Origin: Spirochaetales bacterium
Lineage (GTDB): Bacteria; Spirochaetota; Spirochaetia; DSM-27196; SLST01
Assembly (NCBI GenBank): GCA_007130265.1
Contig: SLST01000098.1
Coordinates: forward strand, 1 to 12,945
Reading direction: 5' to 3'
DNA length: 12,945 nucleotides
The notes under the pieces were generated by a model that saw nothing but the letters and a program-made list of their open reading frames with translations, made no database searches and was not told the origin of the DNA. Below are positions 1 to 6,071 of this stretch, one piece after another. Both the position numbers and the translations under genes were made by a program. Position 1 is the first letter of the stretch. The number at the start of each line of letters is the position of its first letter.

Positions 1-939
1 GAGGCGGCCGATCTGCGCCCAGCTGAATCCCACGTACACGACGAACCCGGTTGTGAGCGCGGTGATCGCGCCGGCGAGCGACACCATCGCCCCGTGATAG
101 TTGATGACGCGCATCGCGAGGCGGACGAAGTTGTTCATCCGCTGACGGAAATCGAGCGTCTCGCGTCGTTCCTGGTCGAATGCCTTCACGAGCGACACCG
201 CACCGATCCGCTCCTGGCTCCTCGCGTACATTCCGGCGTTGAGTCGCCGCATCGCGATACTCAGACGGCGAATCGCCGGCTGGATCCGGACGAAAGCCCA
301 GAAATAGATCGGCAGGCTGGCGAGAACGAGCAGCGTCAGCTGCCAGTTGACCCAGAGTGCAATTCCCACACCGACCAGCAACTGAAAGACCGCCGCGAGA
401 ACGTTTACCGCATGCGTCGTCGACCACTCCCGTATGATCCAGACGTCCTCGAGCACGCGGCTCATGATCTTGCCGGTCTCCTGGCGCTCGAAGTACCCGA
501 TGTGAAGCGCCTGAAGCTTTTCATGCAGTTCGGTGCGCAGCCTGTAGATGAGCGCCTGACCGACGCCCAGGATGAGGCGACTCCTCGCCCATTGCGTGAT
601 GACGACCCCGGTCCACGTGCCCAGAACGATCGCTGCCCAGAGGTAGAAGCCGGGCAGCTGCTCCTCAAGTGTCACGGGTATGCCGGTCCCGAGCTTGATC
701 ACGTCGTCGACGAGAAACTGCGTCGCGAGCGCGAAGATGTACCCGTGCGTGCTCCAGACGAGCGTAATGACGAGTGACCAGAGGATCGGGGTGCGGTACT
801 CGCGAAGGTAGTCGCGCCAGAGTCGCGACAGGTCTTTGCCGATCTTGCCGTCGTAGCTCTCGCTGTCCTTCAGCAACTCGCTCATCAGGCGTTCGGCACG
901 GGCCCGCTGCGCCTTCAGGGTGGCGGCGTACCCCGTCAT
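1..939 (-). CDS. ABC exporter half-transporter, transmembrane domain (3' end outside window)
   Basis: This reads as the membrane part of an ABC-type multidrug/lipid exporter. The frame is open from ATG at 939 to the left edge (313 residues), so the nucleotide-binding domain lies outside the window. Hydrophobic segments fall near residues 50-72, 97-117, 178-215 (two helices) and 280-303. The intracellular-loop segment around residues 145-170 (HIGYFERQETGKIMSRVLED) is typical of type IV ABC exporters. The ATG overlaps the stop of the upstream ABC gene as ATGA (936-939), and AAGGAG lies 8 nt upstream (953-948). A charged cytoplasmic extension of about 45 residues precedes the first helix. Two different exporter halves in one translationally coupled operon suggest a heterodimeric transporter (BmrC/BmrD or TM287/288 type). 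Substrate is unknown, and whether this half has a degenerate ATP site cannot be seen here. Confidence 0.9.
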   Translation of the reverse strand, partial: MTGYAATLKAQRARAERLMSELLKDSESYDGKIGKDLSRLWRDYLREYRTPILWSLVITLVWSTHGYIFALATQFLVDDVIKLGTGIPVTLEEQLPGFYLWAAIVLGTWTGVVITQWARSRLILGVGQALIYRLRTELHEKLQALHIGYFERQETGKIMSRVLEDVWIIREWSTTHAVNVLAAVFQLLVGVGIALWVNWQLTLLVLASLPIYFWAFVRIQPAIRRLSIAMRRLNAGMYARSQERIGAVSLVKAFDQERRETLDFRQRMNNFVRLAMRVINYHGAMVSLAGAITALTTGFVVYVGFSWAQIGRL

Positions 940-2678
940 GTGGCCTTCTCCTTCACCTGTCCCTGAAGCTCCTCGTAGAGGCCCCGGTAGTGGCCGTTCG
1001 GTATCTGCAGCAGCTCCTCGTGGCGGCCCTTCTCGATGATGGCGCCGGAGTCCATCACGACAATCATGTCCGCCTTGGTGATCGTGGAGAGCCGGTGGGC
1101 AACGACGAAGCTGGTTCTGCCCCGCAGCACCCGTTCGAGTGCGCGCTGAATGAGCGCCTCCGACTCGCTGTCCAGGCTGCTCGTCGCCTCGTCCATGATC
1201 AGTATCAACGGGTCCTTCAGGATCGCGCGCGCGATCGAGACGCGCTGCTTCTCGCCGACCGACAGTTTCACCCCGTGCGTTCCGATGATCGTGTCGTACC
1301 CATCGGGAAGTCTCACTACAAGGTCGCCGAGCTCCGCGGCACGCGCGGCCTCGTCGATGAGATGCTCCGGGGCGTCGTGCCATCCGTACGCGATGTTCTC
1401 GCGGAAGGTACCGTCAAAGACGACCGGATCCTGCAGGACGACGCCGAAGGTGCGGCGCAGCGAGCGCAGGTTGACCGACGAGATATCCTGCCCGTCGATC
1501 CTGATCTCGCCGCTCTGGACATCCCAGTGACGCATCAGGAGTGTCGTGAGCGTCGTCTTGCCGCAGCCGGTGTGTCCAACGAGAGCCACCGTGGATCCGG
1601 CGGGAACGGTGAGATCGAGCCCGCGGTAGAGCGGATTGTCCGGCGTATAGGCGAAGTGGACGTCGTCGAACTCCACGACGCCTTCGCCGCGGACCAGGTC
1701 CGGCGCGGCGGAGGAAGACTGCACCGAGGGAACCTCGTCGAGCACCTCCACGACCCGCCGGACCGACACGAAGGTCTCGGTAAGCTGGCCGGCCATATTG
1801 GTGATCCTGATGGCCGGGTTGAGCGCCATCCAGACGAAGTTGTTCACCGCGAAGACGTCGCCGTACTGGAGGTTGCCCTGAAGCACCTGGATCAACCCGA
1901 TGATCATCACCGCCGCGCTGCCATACCCTGCGATGAGGGTGCAGGCGGTGCCCAGGCCGACGGAGCTCAGACGGCTGTGCAGCGCGTGGTCGAGACTCTG
2001 CTCGGTTCGCGCGACGAAGTTTGTGTTCTCCAGAAGCTCCCGATTGTAGATACGCACGTGCCGGACGCCGGCGATCGTTTCTTGCAGGCGCTCGGAAATC
2101 GTATCCTGCATGCGGCGGTACGAGGTGCTCCGCGATCTGATTCTCGAGGCGAAGCTGCGGTACGCGAAGACGTAGAGTACGAGCGTGACGAACAGCACCA
2201 CTCCCAGGACGGGGGCGATCGTGAAGACGACTCCCATGGAGACGCCGAAGATGATCAGATCTATGAACAGCGTGACCGTATCGCCGGTGATGAGCCGCTG
2301 GATCATGCTGACGTCGTCCATCAGACGGTTGACGAGGACTCCCGACGAGTTGTCCTGATGGTACTTCATGGAGAGCGCGAGGATGCGCTCGTACATGTCC
2401 AGCCGCACGTCGGATATGAGGCCGTACCCGGCCCGCATTATGATGCGATGGTTGATGAACTGGACGGCGCTTGCCACGAAGGGCGCCGCTGCTATCAGCA
2501 GAACCACCGCGGGGAGCAGTTCCCACCGGCCGACTTCCACAACGTCGTTGAACAGGTACCGCATGAAGAGCGGCTGCGCGAGCGTGAGGGCGGTGAAGAC
2601 ACCCATCCCGAACAGCCCGATCGTCAGCCGCCTCGAGTGGTTTCGCAGGTAGGGGAGCAATCGCTTGAGCATATCCAC
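936..2678 (-). CDS. ABC exporter half-transporter, TMD-NBD fusion
   Basis: A full-length exporter half (580 aa) that would couple ATP hydrolysis to export across the inner membrane. An N-terminal six-helix domain (about residues 10-320) is followed by an ATPase domain. Walker A GHTGCGKT is at 368-375, the signature LSVGEKQ at 472-478, Walker B ends at D496 with catalytic E497 (LILIMDEATSSLD), and the switch histidine is H528 (VAHRLST). The signature differs from canonical LSGGQ, but LSVGE-type forms are common in active exporters. I chose the GTG start at 2678 because GGAGG ends 5 nt upstream; an ATG two codons later (2672) would sit 11 nt away. The frame stays open about 88 codons further upstream, but that stretch is low-complexity, Arg/Pro-rich and lacks family character. 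The gene overlaps its partner half-transporter by 4 nt. Confidence 0.93.
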   Translation of the reverse strand: MDMLKRLLPYLRNHSRRLTIGLFGMGVFTALTLAQPLFMRYLFNDVVEVGRWELLPAVVLLIAAAPFVASAVQFINHRIIMRAGYGLISDVRLDMYERILALSMKYHQDNSSGVLVNRLMDDVSMIQRLITGDTVTLFIDLIIFGVSMGVVFTIAPVLGVVLFVTLVLYVFAYRSFASRIRSRSTSYRRMQDTISERLQETIAGVRHVRIYNRELLENTNFVARTEQSLDHALHSRLSSVGLGTACTLIAGYGSAAVMIIGLIQVLQGNLQYGDVFAVNNFVWMALNPAIRITNMAGQLTETFVSVRRVVEVLDEVPSVQSSSAAPDLVRGEGVVEFDDVHFAYTPDNPLYRGLDLTVPAGSTVALVGHTGCGKTTLTTLLMRHWDVQSGEIRIDGQDISSVNLRSLRRTFGVVLQDPVVFDGTFRENIAYGWHDAPEHLIDEAARAAELGDLVVRLPDGYDTIIGTHGVKLSVGEKQRVSIARAILKDPLILIMDEATSSLDSESEALIQRALERVLRGRTSFVVAHRLSTITKADMIVVMDSGAIIEKGRHEELLQIPNGHYRGLYEELQGQVKEKAT

Positions 2679-2772
2679 GGAAACCTCCTCGCCGGGTGGA
2701 CCAATCTGGCTGGAGCGACAAGGATGATCAGGGCGTGTTCGTGCGAGGGCGTGTCGCCATCGGGTACTCCGG

Positions 2773-2787
2773 GCTGCAGGTTGCAGC
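2773..2787. repeat. Short inverted repeat in the ABC operon leader
   Basis: GCTGCA and TGCAGC are separated by GGT, giving a perfect 6-bp inverted repeat. It lies between the candidate ABC promoter and the GTG start, so it would be in the 5' leader as a small hairpin, or could be a regulator half-site pair. It is short enough to occur by chance in GC-rich DNA. Confidence 0.25.
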
Positions 2788-2797
2788 GGCGCGCGTA

Positions 2798-2827
2798 ACA
2801 CTACTGCTTTCTGCCGGGCATGGTCAA
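2798..2827 (-). promoter_or_regulatory. Candidate sigma70-type promoter of the ABC exporter operon
   Basis: On the minus strand, TTGACC (2827-2822, 5 of 6 consensus bases) is followed after 18 nt by TAGTGT (2803-2798, only 3 of 6). Transcription would begin near 2791 and leave a leader of about 110 nt before the GTG at 2678. The -35 is good, but the -10 is weak and the spacer slightly long, so this is a candidate only. The 255-bp region 2679-2933 holds this element, the leader repeat and the opposing TATAAT; I see no gene in it. Confidence 0.4.
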
Positions 2828-2921
2828 CACGAAACGAGGAATATCGAAGAAGGATGCGGCTTCTCCCGGCGGACGCGCCGTCATCACCCGGACTGCACGG
2901 GTCGAAGCGTCGCATCCGGGG

Positions 2922-2927
2922 TATAAT
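2922..2927 (+). promoter_or_regulatory. TATAAT -10 box positioned for a leaderless transcript
   Basis: A perfect TATAAT ends 6 nt before the ATG at 2934. With the standard distance from -10 to start point, +1 falls on or next to the A of that ATG, predicting a leaderless mRNA. No Shine-Dalgarno sequence lies upstream of this ATG, consistent with that reading. No convincing -35 hexamer is seen at 16-18 nt upstream. Confidence 0.6.
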
Positions 2928-2933
2928 CGTTGC

Positions 2934-4085
2934 ATGGCACACTCCAATGCGCGCGCCGGCGCGACCTTGCTCGCGCTGGCACTGGTAACGCTGGTCTCAG
3001 CATGCGCCGGGTTTGGCGCGTATGAAGCCGCGTACGCCGAGCCGGAGGCTTCCGGCACACCCCCATTCGAAGCCGCCGACTCACCGGCAATGGTGCGGTC
3101 GGTTGCCGAGTCCGACGCAGTGGCCCTCCGGGCCAGCCGTCCGGACGACACCGTGCGGCCGGGACCGTCCGCGGAACGGTTACGCGTCTATTCCGGCGCC
3201 CTCGAGCTGTCGGTCGCGCGCGTGGACGCCGCCCGTCAGTCGGTCATCGACTACGTGCAGGAGATCGGCGGGCACGTCGAGCGCTCCGGTGACGACGGAC
3301 TCGTCGTGCGGGTGCCTGCCGGGCGTTTTGCGGAGGCGATGCAGCGAATCGAGAGCGAGGGAATCCTGCTCTCCCGCTCGGTCGAGACGGCCGACGTCAC
3401 CGAGCAGTACGCCGATCTCGAGCGACGGCTTGAGATCGCCGAGCGTTCTCGTGACCGGCTCTACGTCCTGCTCGAGCGCTCCGAGGAGGCCTCCGAGCGC
3501 GTGGCGATCCTGCGCGAAATACGACGACTGACCGAAGAGGTCGAGCGCCTGCGAAGCTCGCTCGCCTCACTCGCGGATCTCGCTGCATTCTCCCGGATCT
3601 CCGTTCGCCTCGTGCCCCGGATGCAGGCGACCGGCCCGATTCGCGACCGGATACCCTTCCGCTGGATCGCGCGTCTTGATCCGCTCACGACGACCCTCCC
3701 GGCCGCGGCGCGCGAGATTCCCCTGACGGTGCCGGACTCGTTCGCGGTTTTCGAGACCGGCGGGCGCATTCATGCCGAAGGCGCCGACGGGTCGCGTATC
3801 CGCGCGGGTGCTCGATCGAACGAACCGGTCGGAAGCCCCGCGTTCTGGGCTCAGGCGCTTGCCTTCCATCTCGAACCTTTCTACCAGACAGTCTCCTCCG
3901 TGGCGGTTGGGTCGTTCGCCGGCGTTGAGCTCGTGAGTCGTGGCGCGGTTGCGTCCCACTACCTCGTACTCGTCACCGTGCGGGAAGAAGAGCTGATCGT
4001 CCTTGAGGTCTTTCTGCCAACGCCTGACGCCCGCGAGACGCTGATGCCGCAGATCATATCGATGATTGAAGGAGGATGGCTATGA
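2934..4085 (+). CDS. DUF4349 lipoprotein with extra C-terminal domain
   Basis: A predicted membrane-anchored lipoprotein of 383 aa; the role of DUF4349 proteins is unknown. The signal peptide ends in a lipobox, V21-S22-A23 before C24. The DUF4349 region spans about residues 82-228: a beta-rich part (RLRVYSGALEL), then a helical, probably coiled-coil segment at about 157-212, then a closing strand (RISVRLVP). Family members often end in a C-terminal transmembrane helix. Here that is absent, and instead residues about 260-383 form a second domain that recurs as the stand-alone lipoprotein at 4729-5190. The ATG at 2934 gives a normal-length signal peptide; the frame extends 38 codons upstream, but that part lacks signal character and overlaps the TATAAT. 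It overlaps the next gene by 4 nt (ATGA, 4082-4085) and heads a three-gene operon. Confidence 0.85.
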   Translation: MAHSNARAGATLLALALVTLVSACAGFGAYEAAYAEPEASGTPPFEAADSPAMVRSVAESDAVALRASRPDDTVRPGPSAERLRVYSGALELSVARVDAARQSVIDYVQEIGGHVERSGDDGLVVRVPAGRFAEAMQRIESEGILLSRSVETADVTEQYADLERRLEIAERSRDRLYVLLERSEEASERVAILREIRRLTEEVERLRSSLASLADLAAFSRISVRLVPRMQATGPIRDRIPFRWIARLDPLTTTLPAAAREIPLTVPDSFAVFETGGRIHAEGADGSRIRAGARSNEPVGSPAFWAQALAFHLEPFYQTVSSVAVGSFAGVELVSRGAVASHYLVLVTVREEELIVLEVFLPTPDARETLMPQIISMIEGGWL

Positions 4086-4732
4086 GCGTGAGACCATCAC
4101 CGGATTCGCTGCTCGTGCTTGCCGTGCTTGCGCTCGCGTTCACCGTGCGCATGCCCGCTGAGACGGTACCGCGCGCCGGCTCGGACGGCCCGCTGCTCGC
4201 GGTGAGCGTGAAGGCCCAGGTAATGACCGGCGATCGTGACGCGGCCGGCGGGCGGCTCGCGATGTGGGCTGAAGCGAACGGCGGGTACTTCACCTACCGC
4301 TCGCTCGACAGCCTGGTCCTTCGGATTCCGGATCGCGCTCTGGCCGGTCTGCGCGACGCGATGACCGAATTCGGTGACGAGTTGCTCGCATACCATCCGG
4401 CGGCTTCGGATCTGTCGGTCGAGCTCCGCGACGTCGAGGCTGCGATCGCTGCGCGTAGCGAAGCTCTCGATCGGATTCTCGAGTATCTTTCCGACTCCGG
4501 AGTCAGCGCCACGCTCGCCTTCGAGCGCGAGCTGCGTTCGCTCAATGAGGAGATCGAGCGCTTTGTGGGCCGACGCCGTACCATCGTCAACGATGCGGCG
4601 TACGCCCGGGTCGAGATCGCGCTGTCGGCGCCGCAGCGCTCAGTTGCCGAGCGCGTCCGGTCGTCTTTCGCCTGGATCAACACCGTCGATCTCTACCGGT
4701 TCGTCGACGAAGTATACGGAGGCAGCCGATGA
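4082..4732 (+). CDS. DUF4349-like exported protein, paralogue of the upstream gene
   Basis: A 216-aa protein with an N-terminal hydrophobic stretch (residues 10-20) that could be a Sec signal or anchor; no lipobox cysteine is present. Residues about 38-184 share the layout of the preceding DUF4349 protein: a beta segment, an 'LVLRIPDRALAGLRDAM' motif matching 'LVVRVPAGRFAEAMQRI' upstream, a charged helical segment (about 111-168), and a closing strand. The tail F196-A-W-I matches F-R-W-I in gene one. I chose the ATG at 4082 over 4076 because AAGGAGG (4069-4075) abuts 4076 but sits 6 nt before 4082, which also creates an ATGA overlap with the upstream stop. It likely works with its operon neighbours at the cell envelope; function unknown. 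Confidence 0.78.
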   Translation: MSVRPSPDSLLVLAVLALAFTVRMPAETVPRAGSDGPLLAVSVKAQVMTGDRDAAGGRLAMWAEANGGYFTYRSLDSLVLRIPDRALAGLRDAMTEFGDELLAYHPAASDLSVELRDVEAAIAARSEALDRILEYLSDSGVSATLAFERELRSLNEEIERFVGRRRTIVNDAAYARVEIALSAPQRSVAERVRSSFAWINTVDLYRFVDEVYGGSR

Positions 4733-5190
4733 AGACCGTCTTGCCGGGGATCGCGATCGTCCTCGGTCTTCTGCTCCTGGCCGCATGCGTGACCGCACCG
4801 ACGATTGAGATTCCTGCCGGTTTCGCCCCATACCGGGACTCCGAGCTCCCGAGCGCCGTGTCGCCGGACGGCGTCGCGTTTCGTCTGCGCCGGACGGCGA
4901 ACGAGCCGGTCCAAACGCTCGAGTTCTGGGCCGCCGCGCTCGAGCGGCATCTGACTGAGACCGGATACCTGCTCGCCTCGCGCGAGGACTTTGCCGCGCC
5001 CGCGGGACCGGGCGTTTCGTTCGAGTGGCTCGCTCCCATGGGAGAAGAAGACTGGTACTACCTTGTCGCGATCGTCGTCAGCGACGACGACATACTCATC
5101 GGGGAGGCCGCAGGACCGGTCGCGCGGTACCGCGAGCATCGTGCCTCGATCCTCGATGCGGTAGTGACCATCTCCGTCGCGGACCGGTGA
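4729..5190 (+). CDS. Small lipoprotein, stand-alone copy of the gene-one C-terminal domain
   Basis: A 153-aa lipoprotein: hydrophobic signal with lipobox L17-A18-A19 before C20. The mature part carries EIP at 27-29, SPDG at 45-48, NEP at 58-60, FWAAALERHL at 66-75 and a YYLVAIVV strand at 110-117. The same order of landmarks (EIP, DG, NEP, FWA..AL..HL, YLVLV) occurs in residues 261-350 of the first gene of this operon, so the two are paralogous domains. GGAGG (4718-4722) lies 6 nt before the ATG, which overlaps the upstream stop as ATGA. I do not recognise a named family. A duplication with fission or fusion of the gene-one type is the likely origin. Confidence 0.8.
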   Translation: MKTVLPGIAIVLGLLLLAACVTAPTIEIPAGFAPYRDSELPSAVSPDGVAFRLRRTANEPVQTLEFWAAALERHLTETGYLLASREDFAAPAGPGVSFEWLAPMGEEDWYYLVAIVVSDDDILIGEAAGPVARYREHRASILDAVVTISVADR

Positions 5191-5201
5191 GTCCGCGTCC
5201 G

Positions 5202-5225
5202 GATACCGGTCGGCACACCGGCATC
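5202..5225. other. Imperfect hairpin after the lipoprotein operon
   Basis: GAT-A-CCGGT and ACCGG-C-ATC are separated by six bases, giving an eight-pair stem with one mismatch. It lies just after the stop at 5190 and before the next promoter, where a terminator would be expected. No T-tract follows, so it is not a canonical intrinsic terminator. Confidence 0.3.
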
Positions 5226-5235
5226 GCCTCCCGGT

Positions 5236-5264
5236 TTGACAGACTGAGTGAACCGGTTCACAAT
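5236..5264 (+). promoter_or_regulatory. Sigma70-type promoter of the oxidoreductase/buk/ptb operon
   Basis: A perfect TTGACA (5236-5241), a 17-nt spacer and CACAAT (5259-5264, 4 of 6 consensus bases) are well placed before the first gene of the operon. Transcription would begin near 5271, leaving a leader of about 12 nt that contains AAAGGGA as the ribosome binding site for the ATG at 5283. This is the best promoter match in the window. Confidence 0.7.
5248..5261. promoter_or_regulatory. Perfect 14-bp palindrome, candidate operator
   Basis: GTGAACCGGTTCAC is its own reverse complement. It lies in the spacer between the -35 and -10 hexamers and overlaps the first bases of the -10. A regulator bound here would block RNA polymerase, so a repressor site is the natural reading. 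The central CG and TGAA/TTCA arms resemble LacI-family operators, but TetR or GntR types are also possible. I saw no second copy in the window and no regulator gene is adjacent. Confidence 0.6.
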
Positions 5265-5282
5265 TGGAAGAAAGGGACACAC

Positions 5283-5822
5283 ATGGACCTTGTACACCGC
5301 ACGATACCGCGCGAATTCCTCAAGGTGCTGCCTGAAGGTATGAAGTTCATCCATCGGCACGAAGAGGAGTATCTCGTCGTCGAAAAGCTCTACTGCCCGA
5401 AAGGCCACTCGTTGATGGTCGATACCGTTCGAATTCACGACGAGCCGTCCATCTCGATCGCCGTGAAGCGTGCCGAGGGCACCGGCTTGATCTTCATAGA
5501 CGCGTACTGGGGAAGTCACGCGAAGCTGTACAACTTCATCGCGGACCCGTCGCGCCCCATGGACTACGCCGATTCCCATTGCCCTCACTGCGGCGTTTCG
5601 CTCGTCGTCGAACGCGGGTGCGGGAATATGGAGTGCAACTCCACCCGTGGCCTGGTGTTCTACCTTCCCGGAGGGGAGAACACGATCACCGTATGCGCTC
5701 GTCTCGGCTGTCCGGATCACCGCATCGTCGTCGGTGGGGCCCCGCTCAGGGTGCAGGAGGAAGTCAGCCGGATCAACTTCTTCGGGTACGGCATTGATGA
5801 CGACGCCTTTGGAGGGATTTGA
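5283..5822 (+). CDS. Cysteine-rich zinc-ribbon-like protein, unknown function
   Basis: A 179-aa soluble protein that I do not recognise as a named family. It has no signal peptide or membrane segment. Potential metal ligands are C38-x3-H42 (CPKGH), C100-x2-C103 (CPHC), C113-x4-C118 (CGNMEC) and C138-x4-C143 with H146 (CARLGCPDH). The CxxC/Cx4C pairs suggest one or two zinc ribbons; binding of an iron-sulfur cluster cannot be excluded. It is the first gene after the strong promoter, and its stop is immediately followed by the ATG of the ferredoxin subunit, so it is part of the oxidoreductase operon. Possible roles are an accessory or assembly factor for the iron-sulfur/TPP enzyme, or a substrate- or redox-sensing partner. 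The ATG at 5283 has AAAGGGA close upstream and sits about 12 nt after the predicted transcript start. Confidence 0.8.
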   Translation: MDLVHRTIPREFLKVLPEGMKFIHRHEEEYLVVEKLYCPKGHSLMVDTVRIHDEPSISIAVKRAEGTGLIFIDAYWGSHAKLYNFIADPSRPMDYADSHCPHCGVSLVVERGCGNMECNSTRGLVFYLPGGENTITVCARLGCPDHRIVVGGAPLRVQEEVSRINFFGYGIDDDAFGGI

Positions 5823-6071
5823 ATGGGTACGAACTACGCTCACATAGAGACGGACCTCTGCAAAGGCTGCCGTTTGTGCGTCGAGACCTGTCCGCACGGC
5901 TGCCTCGAGATGGGAACCGAGATCAACAAGCTTGGGTACCAGTACGCCCGCTTCGTGAAGGACGCCTGCACCGCCTGCGGCCTGTGCTACTACGCATGTC
6001 CCGAGCCGGAAGCCATCACCGTCTACCGGGACGAGCCGGTTCCGGAAGGCGCGGTTCAGGGAGGGTCGTGA
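5823..6071 (+). CDS. vorD: 2-oxoacid:ferredoxin oxidoreductase, delta (2x[4Fe-4S] ferredoxin) subunit
   Basis: An 82-aa bacterial-type ferredoxin that passes electrons from the TPP-containing subunits to external ferredoxin. Two cluster motifs are complete: C13-x2-C16-x2-C19-x3-C23-P and C49-x2-C52-x2-C55-x3-C59-P. One further cysteine, C27, follows the first motif. GGAGG (5811-5815) lies 7 nt upstream of the ATG, which directly follows the TGA of the zinc-ribbon-like gene. The stop shares its A with the ATG of the alpha subunit (6071). Delta-alpha-beta-gamma is a normal order for VOR/KOR enzymes. The 'vor' symbol follows the likely branched-chain substrate; a 2-oxoglutarate (kor) enzyme would look much the same. 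Confidence 0.88.
   Translation: MGTNYAHIETDLCKGCRLCVETCPHGCLEMGTEINKLGYQYARFVKDACTACGLCYYACPEPEAITVYRDEPVPEGAVQGGS

Noticed and set aside
774..2798. Long plus-strand open frame (over 600 codons) antisense to the complete ABC gene
   Set aside because: It is rich in Arg, Asp, Glu and His with no recognisable motif, and mirrors a gene with clear Walker A, signature and Walker B motifs on the other strand. GC-rich third positions keep the antisense frame open.
2679..2942. N-terminal extension of the ABC protein up to an ATG at 2942
   Set aside because: The extra 88 residues are low-complexity and precede a strong GGAGG plus GTG pair at 2678; the extension would also overlap the lipoprotein start at 2934.
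3397..3588. Small minus-strand frames inside the DUF4349 gene
   Set aside because: They are short Arg-rich shadow frames under a coiled-coil coding region and have no start signals.
5202..5225. Intrinsic terminator after the lipoprotein operon
   Set aside because: The stem is short and mismatched and no run of T follows, so it is listed only as a hairpin.
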